Of a stretch of 64,000 nucleotides of DNA, positions 45,228 through 55,052 are shown piece after piece. The notes under the pieces were generated by a model. The model did no database searches. It worked only from the letters and a program-made list of their open reading frames with translations, and was not told the origin of the DNA. The stretch is from Clostridium akagii DSM 12554 (GTDB taxonomy: Bacteria; Bacillota; Clostridia; Clostridiales; Clostridiaceae): NCBI RefSeq assembly GCF_000686725.1, contig NZ_JMLK01000014.1, positions 79,471-143,470 of the forward strand, written 5' to 3'. The translations under genes and the position numbers were made by a program. Position 1 is the stretch's first letter, and every line of letters starts with the position of its first letter.

Positions 45228-46253
45228 TTACCCATTTAAAATACTCTTTTCCATCACATGGAGTATTTTTTCTTTTAATTTATTAGGGTTACCCATTTCA
45301 ACATAATAATATTTATTGTCATCCTCATGAAAAAGTTCATGGTTAGCGGTATTATCCCCCAAAATCATAGGCTTTTCCATAGAATCGTAAATATACGCCT
45401 TCCCAGGAATTGTTCTTGATGCCTTGGCAATATTATTATTAAAATGTCCAGCTAAACATAAATCTGCTTTTGCAATTTTTTCTGCCAAACTATTTTGTGA
45501 AAGCCAAGGTATAAACTTTACATTTTTTAATTGTTCATATTCTTTCAAATCTTTATTCTTTATAGGACCAATTATTTGGAAAGTTACTGTGGGTATATTT
45601 TCCATGTTTTTAATACACCGAAGAATAACATCTACCCCCTGCAGTGGTAAAATAGTTCCAAAATACAAGACCACAAATTTCTTATTAAGCTGTTCTTTGT
45701 TTGATATTATTCGTGGATAATAAATTGATATATCGGCTTTAAGATATAAAACATTAATTTTACTACTATCAGCCCCAAGACAATTTACAAAATAATTACC
45801 ATGAGCCAAGGTATCAACTATTATTTCATCTGCTACCTTAATTGTTATTTTATCTATATGGAAAAAAAGTTTGGCGAATAAACTAGTAGCCTTAAACTTT
45901 TTTCTATCACAAACAAATGTATCGTAAAGAGAGATAAAAAAATCTTCTACAACGAGCTTCCCCTTAAACTTATTGCGAAATAATGGTAAAATTAATTGCG
46001 GAGCAAAACCCACAAATATAACATTATAATCTTTAAGTGACATAAAAAATAACTTTATGTATATTTTCAAAAGTCTAATTACATAACTTTTATCTTTATA
46101 GCCTATAACTTTAACTGATAGTGCTGATTTTTGCAGCAAATCAATTTCCTGAGAATTTCGTATATAATCAATATTTTTTGTAGTTATAAATAAAACTTTT
46201 TTTCCCACAATAGCTCTTGTCATTTTATCATTAAAAAAATTGTCATTAATCAT
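45228..46253 (-). CDS. Glycosyltransferase, GT4-like
   Basis: GT-B fold glycosyltransferase of 341 residues. The N-terminal domain is divergent (KKVLFITTKNIDYIRNSQE). The C-terminal donor domain has VVLYFGTILPLQGVDVILRCI, FQIIGPI and IPGKAYIYDSMEKPMILGDN, the usual GT4 layout with a weak E-x7-E region. Its ATG overlaps the stop of the upstream GT2 gene by 4 nt (ATGA), so the two are translationally coupled. The sugar donor cannot be deduced. Confidence 0.82.
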   Translation of the reverse strand: MINDNFFNDKMTRAIVGKKVLFITTKNIDYIRNSQEIDLLQKSALSVKVIGYKDKSYVIRLLKIYIKLFFMSLKDYNVIFVGFAPQLILPLFRNKFKGKLVVEDFFISLYDTFVCDRKKFKATSLFAKLFFHIDKITIKVADEIIVDTLAHGNYFVNCLGADSSKINVLYLKADISIYYPRIISNKEQLNKKFVVLYFGTILPLQGVDVILRCIKNMENIPTVTFQIIGPIKNKDLKEYEQLKNVKFIPWLSQNSLAEKIAKADLCLAGHFNNNIAKASRTIPGKAYIYDSMEKPMILGDNTANHELFHEDDNKYYYVEMGNPNKLKEKILHVMEKSILNG

Positions 46254-47224
46254 TTTTCATCCTCATCGTTTAGGTCCTTTTTATCTGAAGCATAATCCAT
46301 TTTTCTCACACGGTATTGAATGTCTTCTAATAACTTTCGGTTAGCTGCAGTTAAATCCGCTTGTAACCCCATAAAAAATGTTTGAAAACCAAGTAATAAT
46401 AAAATAGAACTTAGTATAAGTGATTGTATATGTCCTCTACCATAACCTAATGAATAAAGATGTATAAATCTAATTGCCACTATTAATCCTACAGTAAAAA
46501 AGATTGAGCCTATTAGACAAAAAAAGCGAAGTGGACTATACATCATATAAGAACGTATTATAGTTACCGCTGATCTTTTTACATAGGTTTGCGTACTTTT
46601 AAATAAGCGGGATTTCCTAGTTTCAGGGTTTGTACGTATAGGCGTGGACGTAATTGCTATTTTATTTCTTCCGGCCTGTATTATTGTCTCAAGTGTATAA
46701 GTATATTCATTCATTACATTTAATTGCATTGCCGCCTTACGTGAATAAGCCCTAAAACCACTAGGAGCATCAGATATATCCGTATTTGATGCCTTACGAA
46801 CAACCCAACTCCCTAAATGTTGAAATAATTTTTTATTTTTCGAAAAATGTTCGGTATCATCTATAGGACGACTTCCAATAACTATGTCATAGTGTCCTTC
46901 TATAATTGGTTTGACGATTTCTTTTATATCTTCCCCATAATATTGATTATCAGCATCAGTATTAACAATGATATCAGCTCCAAGGCGAAGACAAGCATCA
47001 ATTCCTGCCATAAAACCTGCCGCAAGTCCTTTGTTTTGCTTAAAACAAACCACATGATTTATTCCAAGTTTATTAGCAACGTTGACAGTATCATCTGTGC
47101 TACCATCGTTTATTATTAGATATTCTATTTCATCTATTCCATCTATAGAATCTGGTAAATCTTTAAATGTTTCTGCAAGTGTATTTTCTTCATTGAAACA
47201 AGGTATTTGAATTATAAGTTTCAT
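46250..47224 (-). CDS. Glycosyltransferase family 2 (polyprenyl-phosphate sugar transferase type)
   Basis: GT-A enzyme of 324 residues: IQIPCFNEENTLAETFKDLP, LIINDGSTDDT and the metal-binding DADNQ in VNTDADNQYYG. It also has GSRPIDDTEHFS and a conserved SGFRAYSRKAA. Two C-terminal membrane spans (SIFFTVGLIVAIRFI, ILLLLGFQTFFMGLQ) anchor it. This layout matches dolichyl/undecaprenyl-phosphate sugar synthases that feed membrane glycosyltransferases, such as the GT-C protein encoded just upstream. Confidence 0.9.
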   Translation of the reverse strand: MKLIIQIPCFNEENTLAETFKDLPDSIDGIDEIEYLIINDGSTDDTVNVANKLGINHVVCFKQNKGLAAGFMAGIDACLRLGADIIVNTDADNQYYGEDIKEIVKPIIEGHYDIVIGSRPIDDTEHFSKNKKLFQHLGSWVVRKASNTDISDAPSGFRAYSRKAAMQLNVMNEYTYTLETIIQAGRNKIAITSTPIRTNPETRKSRLFKSTQTYVKRSAVTIIRSYMMYSPLRFFCLIGSIFFTVGLIVAIRFIHLYSLGYGRGHIQSLILSSILLLLGFQTFFMGLQADLTAANRKLLEDIQYRVRKMDYASDKKDLNDEDEK

Positions 47225-47258
47225 TTAACTACAAGTCTCCATTCTCTTAATTTTTTAT

Positions 47259-48758
47259 CTATAAATAATCTTTAAAATAAATTACGAAGTATATAAAATC
47301 TTCATAAAATAGCATACAAATAAAAATACAACAGATAATATATCCTACAAATTTTTTTAAATTAAAATTTTTTTTTGTTTTATAACATAGTGTTGATAAA
47401 TTATTTGTTATTTCATTATATTTCAAATTTGATTTTTTTTCATTCCCATTATCAGACAAAGATGACCCTTCGAATAAATTTTTCATAATAAATGTTACAG
47501 CCAATGCGATTGCAGGTATACCACATAGGTAATAACGTGATTGAAATCCACCTAGATAACCTGAACTATTAGTATATTCGCTATAAGCACGTAACCATTG
47601 AATTATAACTGAAATTGCTAATGCAAAATAAACAGAGATTAATACTAACATAATAGAAGCATTACGTTTAGCTCTTTTTATTTGAAATAACAATATAACT
47701 GGAATAACTAAAAGTAAAAGTTCTGCAATAGTATTTATTGAAAATACTCCCCCTATTTTATCCAATGAAAAATGCGATTGAATACTGGTCCAAGTCATCA
47801 AAAAATTCTTTGTAAAATATACTGCATATTGATTGAAGTTCATATGAGTACGATCTGCAACATTAACATAAAAACCTGATTTTAAAAATCCTTGTAGATC
47901 TAAAGATTTATATGAAGGTTGTATGCTTCCTGTTTGAAAATATACAATTAAAAAATATGCCATGGTAATAAAATATACTGGTACCGTAGCAAAAAATTTC
48001 TTTGAGATTAAAAACCTTGCACTTTTCTCCTTTATGATAATTAAAATAATATACAAAAGCATGGAAATAAAAACAATTAATCCCAGTGTAAGCTTAGACA
48101 TAAATGAAATGAAAACACCTAAACTTATTATAAAAAAGGTTCTAAAATTACGTTTTTGTTCTGAAAATCGCAATAACCCTAATAAGAAAATCGGTAATGC
48201 CAATAATGATAATGTATCATTATTTATCCCCGCAGAGCAAAATGCCAACATTGGTACAGATATTACTATAGTTGCATATAAACAATGCAATATGAGCTTT
48301 TTACCAACTCTTGTATACCCAATATACAATATAAGTACCATAGCTAATGCACTGATTACTATATTAAATAATCTGAGTTTAAAAAGATCAACAGTAACAG
48401 TATTACCATTAATTCGCACAGCTCTACTAAGACGCATAATCTGATAATATAACGGCGGGTGACCCAAATAATTCAAATTACTTCCAAATGTATATTCATG
48501 GGTATTGTTATTTTTAGTAAGTTCCGTATTGTAATTAATATGCGCAGTACTATTATTCACAAAAATTCTCATATCCTTAAAATTTGGAATTATTGCATTT
48601 GTTTTTTCCAGATATGCAATATATGCAACATGTTGCATTTCATCTGGAAATCTTCCAACATATTCTGAATAAAAAAACATTTTGAAAACAAAAAATAAAA
48701 ATGCCAACGAATATATGAAAATTGTTAAATATTTAAACTTTTCTTTTCCTTTTCGCAA
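47259..48758 (-). CDS. GT-C type membrane glycosyltransferase (DUF2142-like)
   Basis: Membrane protein of 499 residues with about eleven spans. The first extracellular loop contains FPDEMQHVAYIAYLEKTN, carrying the acidic residue expected of lipid-phosphosugar-dependent GT-C enzymes, and a downstream HPPLYYQIMRLS. The start is TTG with AGGAGGG 6-7 nt upstream. First gene of a four-gene unit; it would use the lipid-phosphate sugar made by the GT2 gene behind it to decorate a wall polymer or protein. Confidence 0.8.
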   Translation of the reverse strand: MRKGKEKFKYLTIFIYSLAFLFFVFKMFFYSEYVGRFPDEMQHVAYIAYLEKTNAIIPNFKDMRIFVNNSTAHINYNTELTKNNNTHEYTFGSNLNYLGHPPLYYQIMRLSRAVRINGNTVTVDLFKLRLFNIVISALAMVLILYIGYTRVGKKLILHCLYATIVISVPMLAFCSAGINNDTLSLLALPIFLLGLLRFSEQKRNFRTFFIISLGVFISFMSKLTLGLIVFISMLLYIILIIIKEKSARFLISKKFFATVPVYFITMAYFLIVYFQTGSIQPSYKSLDLQGFLKSGFYVNVADRTHMNFNQYAVYFTKNFLMTWTSIQSHFSLDKIGGVFSINTIAELLLLVIPVILLFQIKRAKRNASIMLVLISVYFALAISVIIQWLRAYSEYTNSSGYLGGFQSRYYLCGIPAIALAVTFIMKNLFEGSSLSDNGNEKKSNLKYNEITNNLSTLCYKTKKNFNLKKFVGYIICCIFICMLFYEDFIYFVIYFKDYL

Positions 48759-48937
48759 GGTATTCCCTCCTACATAATATGAAAATCAGACTTCTTACCT
48801 ACCTTGATTCTATATATAAAAATTTATACTTAAATTTCTATGCATAGCCTTATTTAAGCCTAACATGATTTTATGTCAATTCTATGACAATTTAAATAAC
48901 AATTGTTTTCTCATCAATTTTAGTCTTATCCACTTTT

Positions 48938-49948
48938 TTATATAATTCTTTTTTCTATCACATTAAAAGTTTCTTTAATATATGCACTGACCATATCATT
49001 TTTTAAAGTTATATTCATCTCATACATCAATCTATTTAATTTGGATATTTCATGAGTTGTTAAAAACTCAATATCCTTATAGATTAAAAAACTTTTTTGA
49101 TTCTCATTAAATTCTTTTACAAGAAGTTCTTCACCACTTATTGAGATATATAGAAAAAGCGAGTTTTTTAATTGAGATTTTTCTTTGTATATTATATCTT
49201 TACCATAAAGATTTTTTACTATAACATTTACGGTTGAAGGCGCTAGGTATGCAAGTTTACTAAGTCTACTTGATGTAATCCCCGGAAAAGCATCAATGAT
49301 CCATAAAACTCTTAGTTGCGGATACGTAAGCTTAAAGTCTGTAAGTAGTTTACGATGATTACTTTCTATAGTTAAAATAAATGTTCTTAATAAATTATAA
49401 AAACAAATAAGCTGCTTAAGTATTATTTTATCCTCATGATTAAAATCATCTAAATCAATTTTTAACTGTAGTATATTTATTTCTTCTATATATTCAAATA
49501 TAAAAACATTATTTGAATTCACGGTTATTTTCTTGAATATTTTAATTATAAAATTCAAATCATAATTATTAATTGTAGGAAGCAAACTAAGTAATGGAAA
49601 CTCATCATGTTTTTTTATACCATTTATTTTAATAATCCCGTAACCACTTTCAGTTAAATTTAAAGTATATAATTTTTTGTTTATTGTGGACTCCCTCACA
49701 ACTAATTTTTTGTCCATTAATAGTTTAAGCATTTTTGTAACTGTAGGCGGCGACCAACATCCTATTTTTGCAATTTCACCAAGGGATATTCCATTAAATA
49801 TTCTTATTATCCATAAAACCCTTAGCTGGGGTAATGTGATACCTGTTTTTTTCACAATATTATTGTAGTTACATTCTATATTTAAAAATAAATATCTTGA
49901 TAAATTGTAAAATTTATGAGTTTCAAAAAGCTTATTTTTTAAATCCAT
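48938..49948 (-). CDS. Single-chain tandem MarR regulator (two winged helices)
   Basis: Protein of 336 residues made of two MarR-like halves in one chain. The identical core PQLRVLWII occurs at residues 40-48 and 210-218. Recognition helices follow at 66-83 (SPPTVTKMLKLLMDKKLV) and 236-253 (APSTVNVIVKNLYGKDII), all at an exact 170-residue offset. MarR proteins normally dimerise from two 150-residue chains, so this looks like a covalent pseudo-dimer. ATG 49948 has AAAGGA about 7 nt upstream. It is divergent from the Ehr-type operon across 280 nt, where a TGTTTT-N7-AAAACA dyad covers the promoter; it is the likely regulator. Confidence 0.85.
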   Translation of the reverse strand: MDLKNKLFETHKFYNLSRYLFLNIECNYNNIVKKTGITLPQLRVLWIIRIFNGISLGEIAKIGCWSPPTVTKMLKLLMDKKLVVRESTINKKLYTLNLTESGYGIIKINGIKKHDEFPLLSLLPTINNYDLNFIIKIFKKITVNSNNVFIFEYIEEINILQLKIDLDDFNHEDKIILKQLICFYNLLRTFILTIESNHRKLLTDFKLTYPQLRVLWIIDAFPGITSSRLSKLAYLAPSTVNVIVKNLYGKDIIYKEKSQLKNSLFLYISISGEELLVKEFNENQKSFLIYKDIEFLTTHEISKLNRLMYEMNITLKNDMVSAYIKETFNVIEKRII

Positions 49949-50127
49949 ATTATATCCTTTCACAAAGATCGTATATATTTCTTTATCCCTGACTAACATC
50001 CGTAACTATTCCGTTCCACTGGCCTTCACATGTCTAATAAAACGTGAGTGCTAAAGAACCACGTATAATAATATCATAATGGTTAGTAATAAATCAATCA
50101 ATATGACGGTTTACAAATTAAAGTTTG

Positions 50128-50156
50128 TTGTTTTCCATGGTAAAACATGATAGAAT
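50128..50156 (+). promoter_or_regulatory. Promoter and candidate operator of the Ehr-type operon
   Basis: TTGTTT (50128-50133), 17-nt spacer, TAGAAT (50151-50156), about 72 nt before the GTG start. The dyad TGTTTT-N7-AAAACA (50129-50147) overlaps the -35 box and spacer, which suits a repressor. The rest of the 280-nt divergent region 49949-50228 shows no other clear signal. Confidence 0.5.
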
Positions 50157-50228
50157 TAAACTCGTGCGCTTTTTCAATATTCGAATACTAACTAATTGCA
50201 CAAAAAATAATACTGGAGTTGACTAAAC

Positions 50229-52004
50229 GTGTTATCTTTATTCGGTTTTCAAAATGATTGGCTTTCAATATACTTCGTTCTTATTGTAATCTTAATATTT
50301 ATACCCGTAGCAATTTACACTAAAGGCTACATACTTGAATATAAAAAACATTATTCAATAAAATACATGTTATTCCTAATCATTTTGTTTGTAACTTCAA
50401 TGATAGGAGTAGTTCTCGCTAATAATGGAATTACATTTATCGTGTTTTGGGAAATCATGTCAAGTTCTTCATTTTTCCTAGTGATTTATGAATACTTGCA
50501 CAAGGAAAATTTGAAATCCGGAATATTTTATTTTATTATGACTCATATAAGTGGACTGTTTTTAATGGCAATGTTTGCTTTCTTGTTTAAATATACTGGA
50601 AGCTTTGATTTTCAAGAGATTGCTAGGCTTTCCATGAATTTTTCCCCGGAGCAAAAGAACATTGTATTTGTACTTGCCCTATTTGGTTTTGGTGCAAAGA
50701 TGGGTATAGTTCCACTTCATGCCTGGCTTCCAAAAGCACATCCTGCAGCGCCTTCTAACGTCTCAGCTTTAATGTCCGGGGTTATGCTAAAGGTTGCTAT
50801 ATATGGTTTTATAAGAATATCCTTTGTTTTTTTAATAAATACACCATTATATTGCGGTGTTGTTGTGCTTATAATTGGAACCATTACTGCAATATTTTCA
50901 ATTATAAATGGTTTGTTACAAAATAATATAAAGAAATTGCTCGCTTATTCTAGTGCTGAAAATATCGGACTTATTTTCGCATCACTAGGGTTATCAATGA
51001 TACTCATAAATTATAATTTAAAATTATTAGCTGCTCTCGCTTTAACTGCTGCCCTTCTTCACTCTTTAAATCATGCAATTTTCAAAAGTCTTTTGTTCTT
51101 AAATGCAGGAAGTGTTTTATATGCTACTGGTACTAAAAATATGGATGAACTAGGTGGCCTTAATAAAAAGATGCAATTCACTGCAATATGTACATTTATT
51201 GGAACATGCAGTATTTCAGCAGTTCCACCCTTTAATGGATTTGCAAGTGAAGTTCTTATACTTAGAAGTTTCATTGAATCAATAACTATGGTTCACAATG
51301 TTTGGATTATAATATTAATTTTTAGTTGTGGGATTCTTGTAGCATTGACCAGTGGAGCAGCTTTTTACGCTACTGTAAAATCCTTTGGAATTACGTTTCT
51401 TGGAAAACCAAGAACAGAGAAAGCAGAAAATGTAAAACCAATTCCACTATCTATGAATATTGGTCAGGGAATCCTTGCTTTACTTTCTATAGTTACAGGG
51501 GTGTTTTCACCATTTATAATAAAAAAGCTATCTTATTATACTAATAATCTGTTAAACACAAGCGAAAATCCACCCAGTTTTAAAAATGAAACTGAAATAA
51601 TTGTATTCACCTTAATATTAATAATTATCACATTTATTTTATATATGTTAAATAAACTAAATTCAAGAAATAAAAATACAGAGATTAATGATACATGGGC
51701 CTGCGGATATCACAGTGACCAGCCTTATATTCAGTACTCTGGAAGTGGATTTTCACAGCCTGCGGCAAAGGTTTTTGGACCACTTACAAATTACAGAAAA
51801 AAAGTTAGTTATAAAGAAACTATTTACATAAGTGAAAAGACTAGCGACATAATAGAAGATCATTTATATAAACCAATTTTAAAAGTAGTAGACTTTTTAA
51901 CTACAAAAATACTTACAATTCACTATGGGAAAATTCAATTGTATCTGTCTTATATCTTTATATCATTAATATTTGCACTTATTCTAGTTTTAAAATTTTT
52001 GTAG
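50229..52004 (+). CDS. Antiporter-like membrane subunit, HyfB/HycC-like (Ehr-type complex)
   Basis: Complex-I NuoL/M/N-type proton or sodium pumping subunit of 591 residues with about 14 spans. Conserved sequence includes the glutamate in FIVFWEIMSSSSFFLV, GFGAKMGIVPLHAWLPKAHP (lysine plus loop), a SAENIGLIFASLG segment and ALLHSLNHAIFKSLLFLNAG. The C-terminal extension NDTWACGYHSDQP to VFGPLTNYR with a last span is diagnostic of the HyfB/HycC branch. GTG start, GGAG 10 nt upstream. First gene of the six-gene operon, 11 nt before the next. Confidence 0.92.
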   Translation: MLSLFGFQNDWLSIYFVLIVILIFIPVAIYTKGYILEYKKHYSIKYMLFLIILFVTSMIGVVLANNGITFIVFWEIMSSSSFFLVIYEYLHKENLKSGIFYFIMTHISGLFLMAMFAFLFKYTGSFDFQEIARLSMNFSPEQKNIVFVLALFGFGAKMGIVPLHAWLPKAHPAAPSNVSALMSGVMLKVAIYGFIRISFVFLINTPLYCGVVVLIIGTITAIFSIINGLLQNNIKKLLAYSSAENIGLIFASLGLSMILINYNLKLLAALALTAALLHSLNHAIFKSLLFLNAGSVLYATGTKNMDELGGLNKKMQFTAICTFIGTCSISAVPPFNGFASEVLILRSFIESITMVHNVWIIILIFSCGILVALTSGAAFYATVKSFGITFLGKPRTEKAENVKPIPLSMNIGQGILALLSIVTGVFSPFIIKKLSYYTNNLLNTSENPPSFKNETEIIVFTLILIIITFILYMLNKLNSRNKNTEINDTWACGYHSDQPYIQYSGSGFSQPAAKVFGPLTNYRKKVSYKETIYISEKTSDIIEDHLYKPILKVVDFLTTKILTIHYGKIQLYLSYIFISLIFALILVLKFL

Positions 52005-52015
52005 GGGGAATTCAT

Positions 52016-52945
52016 TTGCAATATAATTTATTTTACTTTGTGCAAAGTATACTTATTTTGGTTTTATCACCATTATTTATAGGAGTATTAAAAAAGATGA
52101 AAGCAACCCTTCGGGGCTATAAGGGTGCATCTATTATTCAGCCTTATTATGATCTAAGCAAATTATTAAAAAAAGGAAGAGTTATCTCAAATAGAAGTTC
52201 CTTTATTACAACAATTGGTCCAATAGTTATGCTTGCAACAAGCATAACCACTGTTTTTTTCGTGCCAGTGATTTTTACAACTATGCAAAACACCATTGGA
52301 AACTTATTTATACTTATCTTTGCCTTTGCAATAATTAAAATCTTTACAGTATTAATTGGCCTTGATAGTTCAAGTACATTTGGTGGAATGGGATCAAGCC
52401 GTGAATCTTTTATTTCAATGATGTCAGAACCTTTAACATTATTTTTACTAACTTTTTTATATATTGAAACAAAAGATTTTAACCTTTTCCATATTTCCTT
52501 TATCAATAGCAATATTACTCACTATGATATGGCACATATTATTGCAATGGTGACTTTTATTATATCAATCCTAGCTGAAAATGCCCGGATACCTTTTGAT
52601 AATCCAGAAACTCATTTGGAACTTACCATGATGCATGAAGCAATGATTTTAGATTTATCTGGTAGTGATTTATTTTATGTTGAACTCTCTTCCCATATTA
52701 AATTAATTGTTTACTTGATTATTTTAATAAATGGTTTTATTCCTATAGGAATTGCAACAACCTTTACTTTTTCAGCTTTGTTAATAAGTTTTTTAGCTTT
52801 TGTTTTCAAACTTTTATTTTGCCTACTGGGCATTGCTGTTATAGAAACAACTATTGCTAAATCCAAATTATTTAGAAGTGCAGAACTTTTCCCGGCTACC
52901 ATATCCCTTGGCATTATAGCGATTACCCTAATTTATATTTTATAA
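52016..52945 (+). CDS. NuoH-like membrane subunit, HyfC/HycD-like
   Basis: Membrane subunit of 309 residues of the NuoH/HycD/EchB family that couples the redox arm to the ion pumps. Typical stretches are KATLRGYKGASIIQPYYDL with LLKKGRV near the N-terminus, GGMGSSRESFISMMSEP, and the acidic loop ENARIPFDNPETHLELTMMHEAM, which lines the quinone-like cavity in complex I. The start is TTG with GGGGGA about 8 nt upstream. Tight spacing to both neighbours shows one operon. Confidence 0.92.
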   Translation: MQYNLFYFVQSILILVLSPLFIGVLKKMKATLRGYKGASIIQPYYDLSKLLKKGRVISNRSSFITTIGPIVMLATSITTVFFVPVIFTTMQNTIGNLFILIFAFAIIKIFTVLIGLDSSSTFGGMGSSRESFISMMSEPLTLFLLTFLYIETKDFNLFHISFINSNITHYDMAHIIAMVTFIISILAENARIPFDNPETHLELTMMHEAMILDLSGSDLFYVELSSHIKLIVYLIILINGFIPIGIATTFTFSALLISFLAFVFKLLFCLLGIAVIETTIAKSKLFRSAELFPATISLGIIAITLIYIL

Positions 52946-52957
52946 GGAGAAAAGATT

Positions 52958-53569
52958 ATGATAGAAGATTTACTTGCAGTTATACTAATATCTAGCATTT
53001 TTATGTCTGGAGTAAGAAGAGTAAAACTTGTTACACGAGTTTTTATATTCCAATCCTTAGCTATAGGGCTAATAGCCTTAAAACTAGGCCTTGATACAGG
53101 AAAGATGGATTATTATATTTTAGGGTTATTAACAATAGTTACTAAAGTTATTATAATACCAATAATAATAAATAAATCTTTAAATCAGTTAAAGGTTAAT
53201 AGAGAAATGGATTTAATAGTAAATGGTTTTATTTCTTATATTTTAACTGGAATATTTATAATGATATCCTTTGGCATTTTGAGCAGTAGTCACGACAATT
53301 ATATAAAAACTGGAATTGCCCTATTTATTATAGGTGTTCTACTTATGGTAGCAAGGAAAAAAGCTATCACACAAATGATAGGATTTTTAACCTTCGAAAA
53401 TGGTATTGTACTCTTTGAAATATCATTGACTAAGATGTCCCTTGTAATTGAGGCTGGTATAGTCTTTGAAGGATTATTACTGGCACTTGTTATGGGAATA
53501 ATGATTTTCCATATAAATAAAACTTTTGATTCAATTAACACAGACTTTTTTGAAAATCTAAAAGAATAG
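52958..53569 (+). CDS. HyfE-like membrane subunit
   Basis: Small hydrophobic protein of 203 residues with six or seven spans, corresponding to the HyfE subunit (NuoK-like in its second half): MIEDLLAVILISSIFMSGV at the start, IFQSLAIGLIALKLG, and FLTFENGIVLFEISLTKM with the family glutamate. HyfE is found in hydrogenase-4 and Ehr-type complexes but not in the simpler HycCD group-4 enzymes. AAGGAG lies 8 nt before the ATG. Confidence 0.88.
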   Translation: MIEDLLAVILISSIFMSGVRRVKLVTRVFIFQSLAIGLIALKLGLDTGKMDYYILGLLTIVTKVIIIPIIINKSLNQLKVNREMDLIVNGFISYILTGIFIMISFGILSSSHDNYIKTGIALFIIGVLLMVARKKAITQMIGFLTFENGIVLFEISLTKMSLVIEAGIVFEGLLLALVMGIMIFHINKTFDSINTDFFENLKE

Positions 53570-53580
53570 TTGGTGAACCA

Positions 53581-55041
53581 ATGTATATTATATTACTCGG
53601 TATTTTGTTCTTATTAATGATAATAACCCCATTAATCTTTAAAAATATTAAGGTGGCAGGTTTAGTTACAATACTTGGATCAGTATTTATTTTAAGTATA
53701 ACAATTAAAATTATTATGCTTGTTAGCAAAATTCATTCTCTAAGTTTTTTTAATGAATTTTTTTATATTGATAGTTTAACCCTCTTGCAGCTCCTGATTA
53801 TATCTAGCATAAATATAATCGTGAGTATTTATTCCTATAAATACATTCAAGGTGAAATATTAGAGAAAAAAATATCTCTTAAAAGAGGTCGTTTTTATTA
53901 TTTTCTTTTTAATTTCTTTGTATTTTTTATGATGTTTATTGCGTTAACCAATAATATTGTGGCTATGTGGATTGGCCTTGAAGGAACAACACTTACCACA
54001 GCCTTTCTCATAGGTTTTAACATTAATAAAGAATCCCTTGAATCCGCTTGGAAGTACGTTATTATTTGTTCCATTGGAATAGGTATTGGTTTCATTGGTA
54101 TACTTATTTTCGTTAATGGGTACAGTTCTGGAGACTCGACTCAAATACTTAAGTGGTCGCATCTTGCAAAAAACTCAACTCCCCAAAGTACTTACTCCAT
54201 TAAGATAGCCTTTACCTTAATATTTGTAGGCCTTGGCACAAAAGCAGGCCTCGCACCTATGCATACATGGCTTCCCGATGCTCACAGCGAGGCACCGTCC
54301 CCAGTTAGTGCTATGATGTCCGGTGTTCTTTTGAATCTTGCTCTATATGTTATTTTAAGATTTTATATAATAACAAAGCACATTCCAGGTCTAAACAATA
54401 CAAGATGGTTATTTATAATTTTTGGTTGTCTATCTCTATTAATTTCATCTTTTAGTATTTTAAGACAACTTAATTACAAAAGACTACTTGCATTTTCTTC
54501 AGTTGAGAATCTTGGAATTATAGCCTTAGGCCTAGGCATTGGAACTAAAATCACTGTTTTTGGTGCATTATTGCATTCATTAATTCATGCCCTAGGAAAG
54601 TCTCTTTTGTTCCTAACCGCAGGAAATATACTAAATGCGTATAAGACAAAACGTATAGATAAAATTAATGCTTTGATAAAAACTATGCCAATAAATGCCG
54701 TTTTTCTTATACTAGGAATGCTTGTTATTGTTGGGGCTCCACCCTTTCCATCTTTCTTTAGTGAATATAGTATAATTGTAGGAACTGTGCAAAGCAGTAA
54801 TTACATTATTATGGCACTTTATAGTTTATGTTTACTACTAGTTTTTGCAGGTTTTTTAAAAGTTTTTATTAAAATAGTTTTTAATGCAGAACCTGGAGTT
54901 AGCTATGAAAAACTGGAAATAGATAAAGAGAATACATTGCCTTTATCTTTATGTTTTATTTTGATTATTGTTATGATTTTATTTATGAATGGTTATTTAT
55001 CTAGCATGATAAATAACGCAGTTTCAATTATTCGTAATTAG
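53581..55041 (+). CDS. Second antiporter-like membrane subunit, HyfF-like
   Basis: NuoN/M-type subunit of 486 residues with about 14 spans. Conserved elements are AMWIGLEGTTLTTAFLIGF (first-channel glutamate), GTKAGLAPMHTWLPDAHSEAPSPVSAMMSG split over two blocks (lysine and TWLPDAHSEAPSP), AFSSVENLGIIALGLG and LHSLIHALGKSLLFLTAGN. It gives the complex two pumping modules with HyfB; no third (HyfD-like) copy is present. Ribosome site is weak (TTGGTG), suggesting coupling to the preceding gene 12 nt upstream. Confidence 0.92.
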   Translation: MYIILLGILFLLMIITPLIFKNIKVAGLVTILGSVFILSITIKIIMLVSKIHSLSFFNEFFYIDSLTLLQLLIISSINIIVSIYSYKYIQGEILEKKISLKRGRFYYFLFNFFVFFMMFIALTNNIVAMWIGLEGTTLTTAFLIGFNINKESLESAWKYVIICSIGIGIGFIGILIFVNGYSSGDSTQILKWSHLAKNSTPQSTYSIKIAFTLIFVGLGTKAGLAPMHTWLPDAHSEAPSPVSAMMSGVLLNLALYVILRFYIITKHIPGLNNTRWLFIIFGCLSLLISSFSILRQLNYKRLLAFSSVENLGIIALGLGIGTKITVFGALLHSLIHALGKSLLFLTAGNILNAYKTKRIDKINALIKTMPINAVFLILGMLVIVGAPPFPSFFSEYSIIVGTVQSSNYIIMALYSLCLLLVFAGFLKVFIKIVFNAEPGVSYEKLEIDKENTLPLSLCFILIIVMILFMNGYLSSMINNAVSIIRN

Positions 55042-55052
55042 GAAGTGAAAAT

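Noticed and set aside
47962..48444. 160-codon plus-strand frame over the GT-C gene
   Set aside because: Antisense to membrane spans of the minus-strand protein; no ribosome site or domain.
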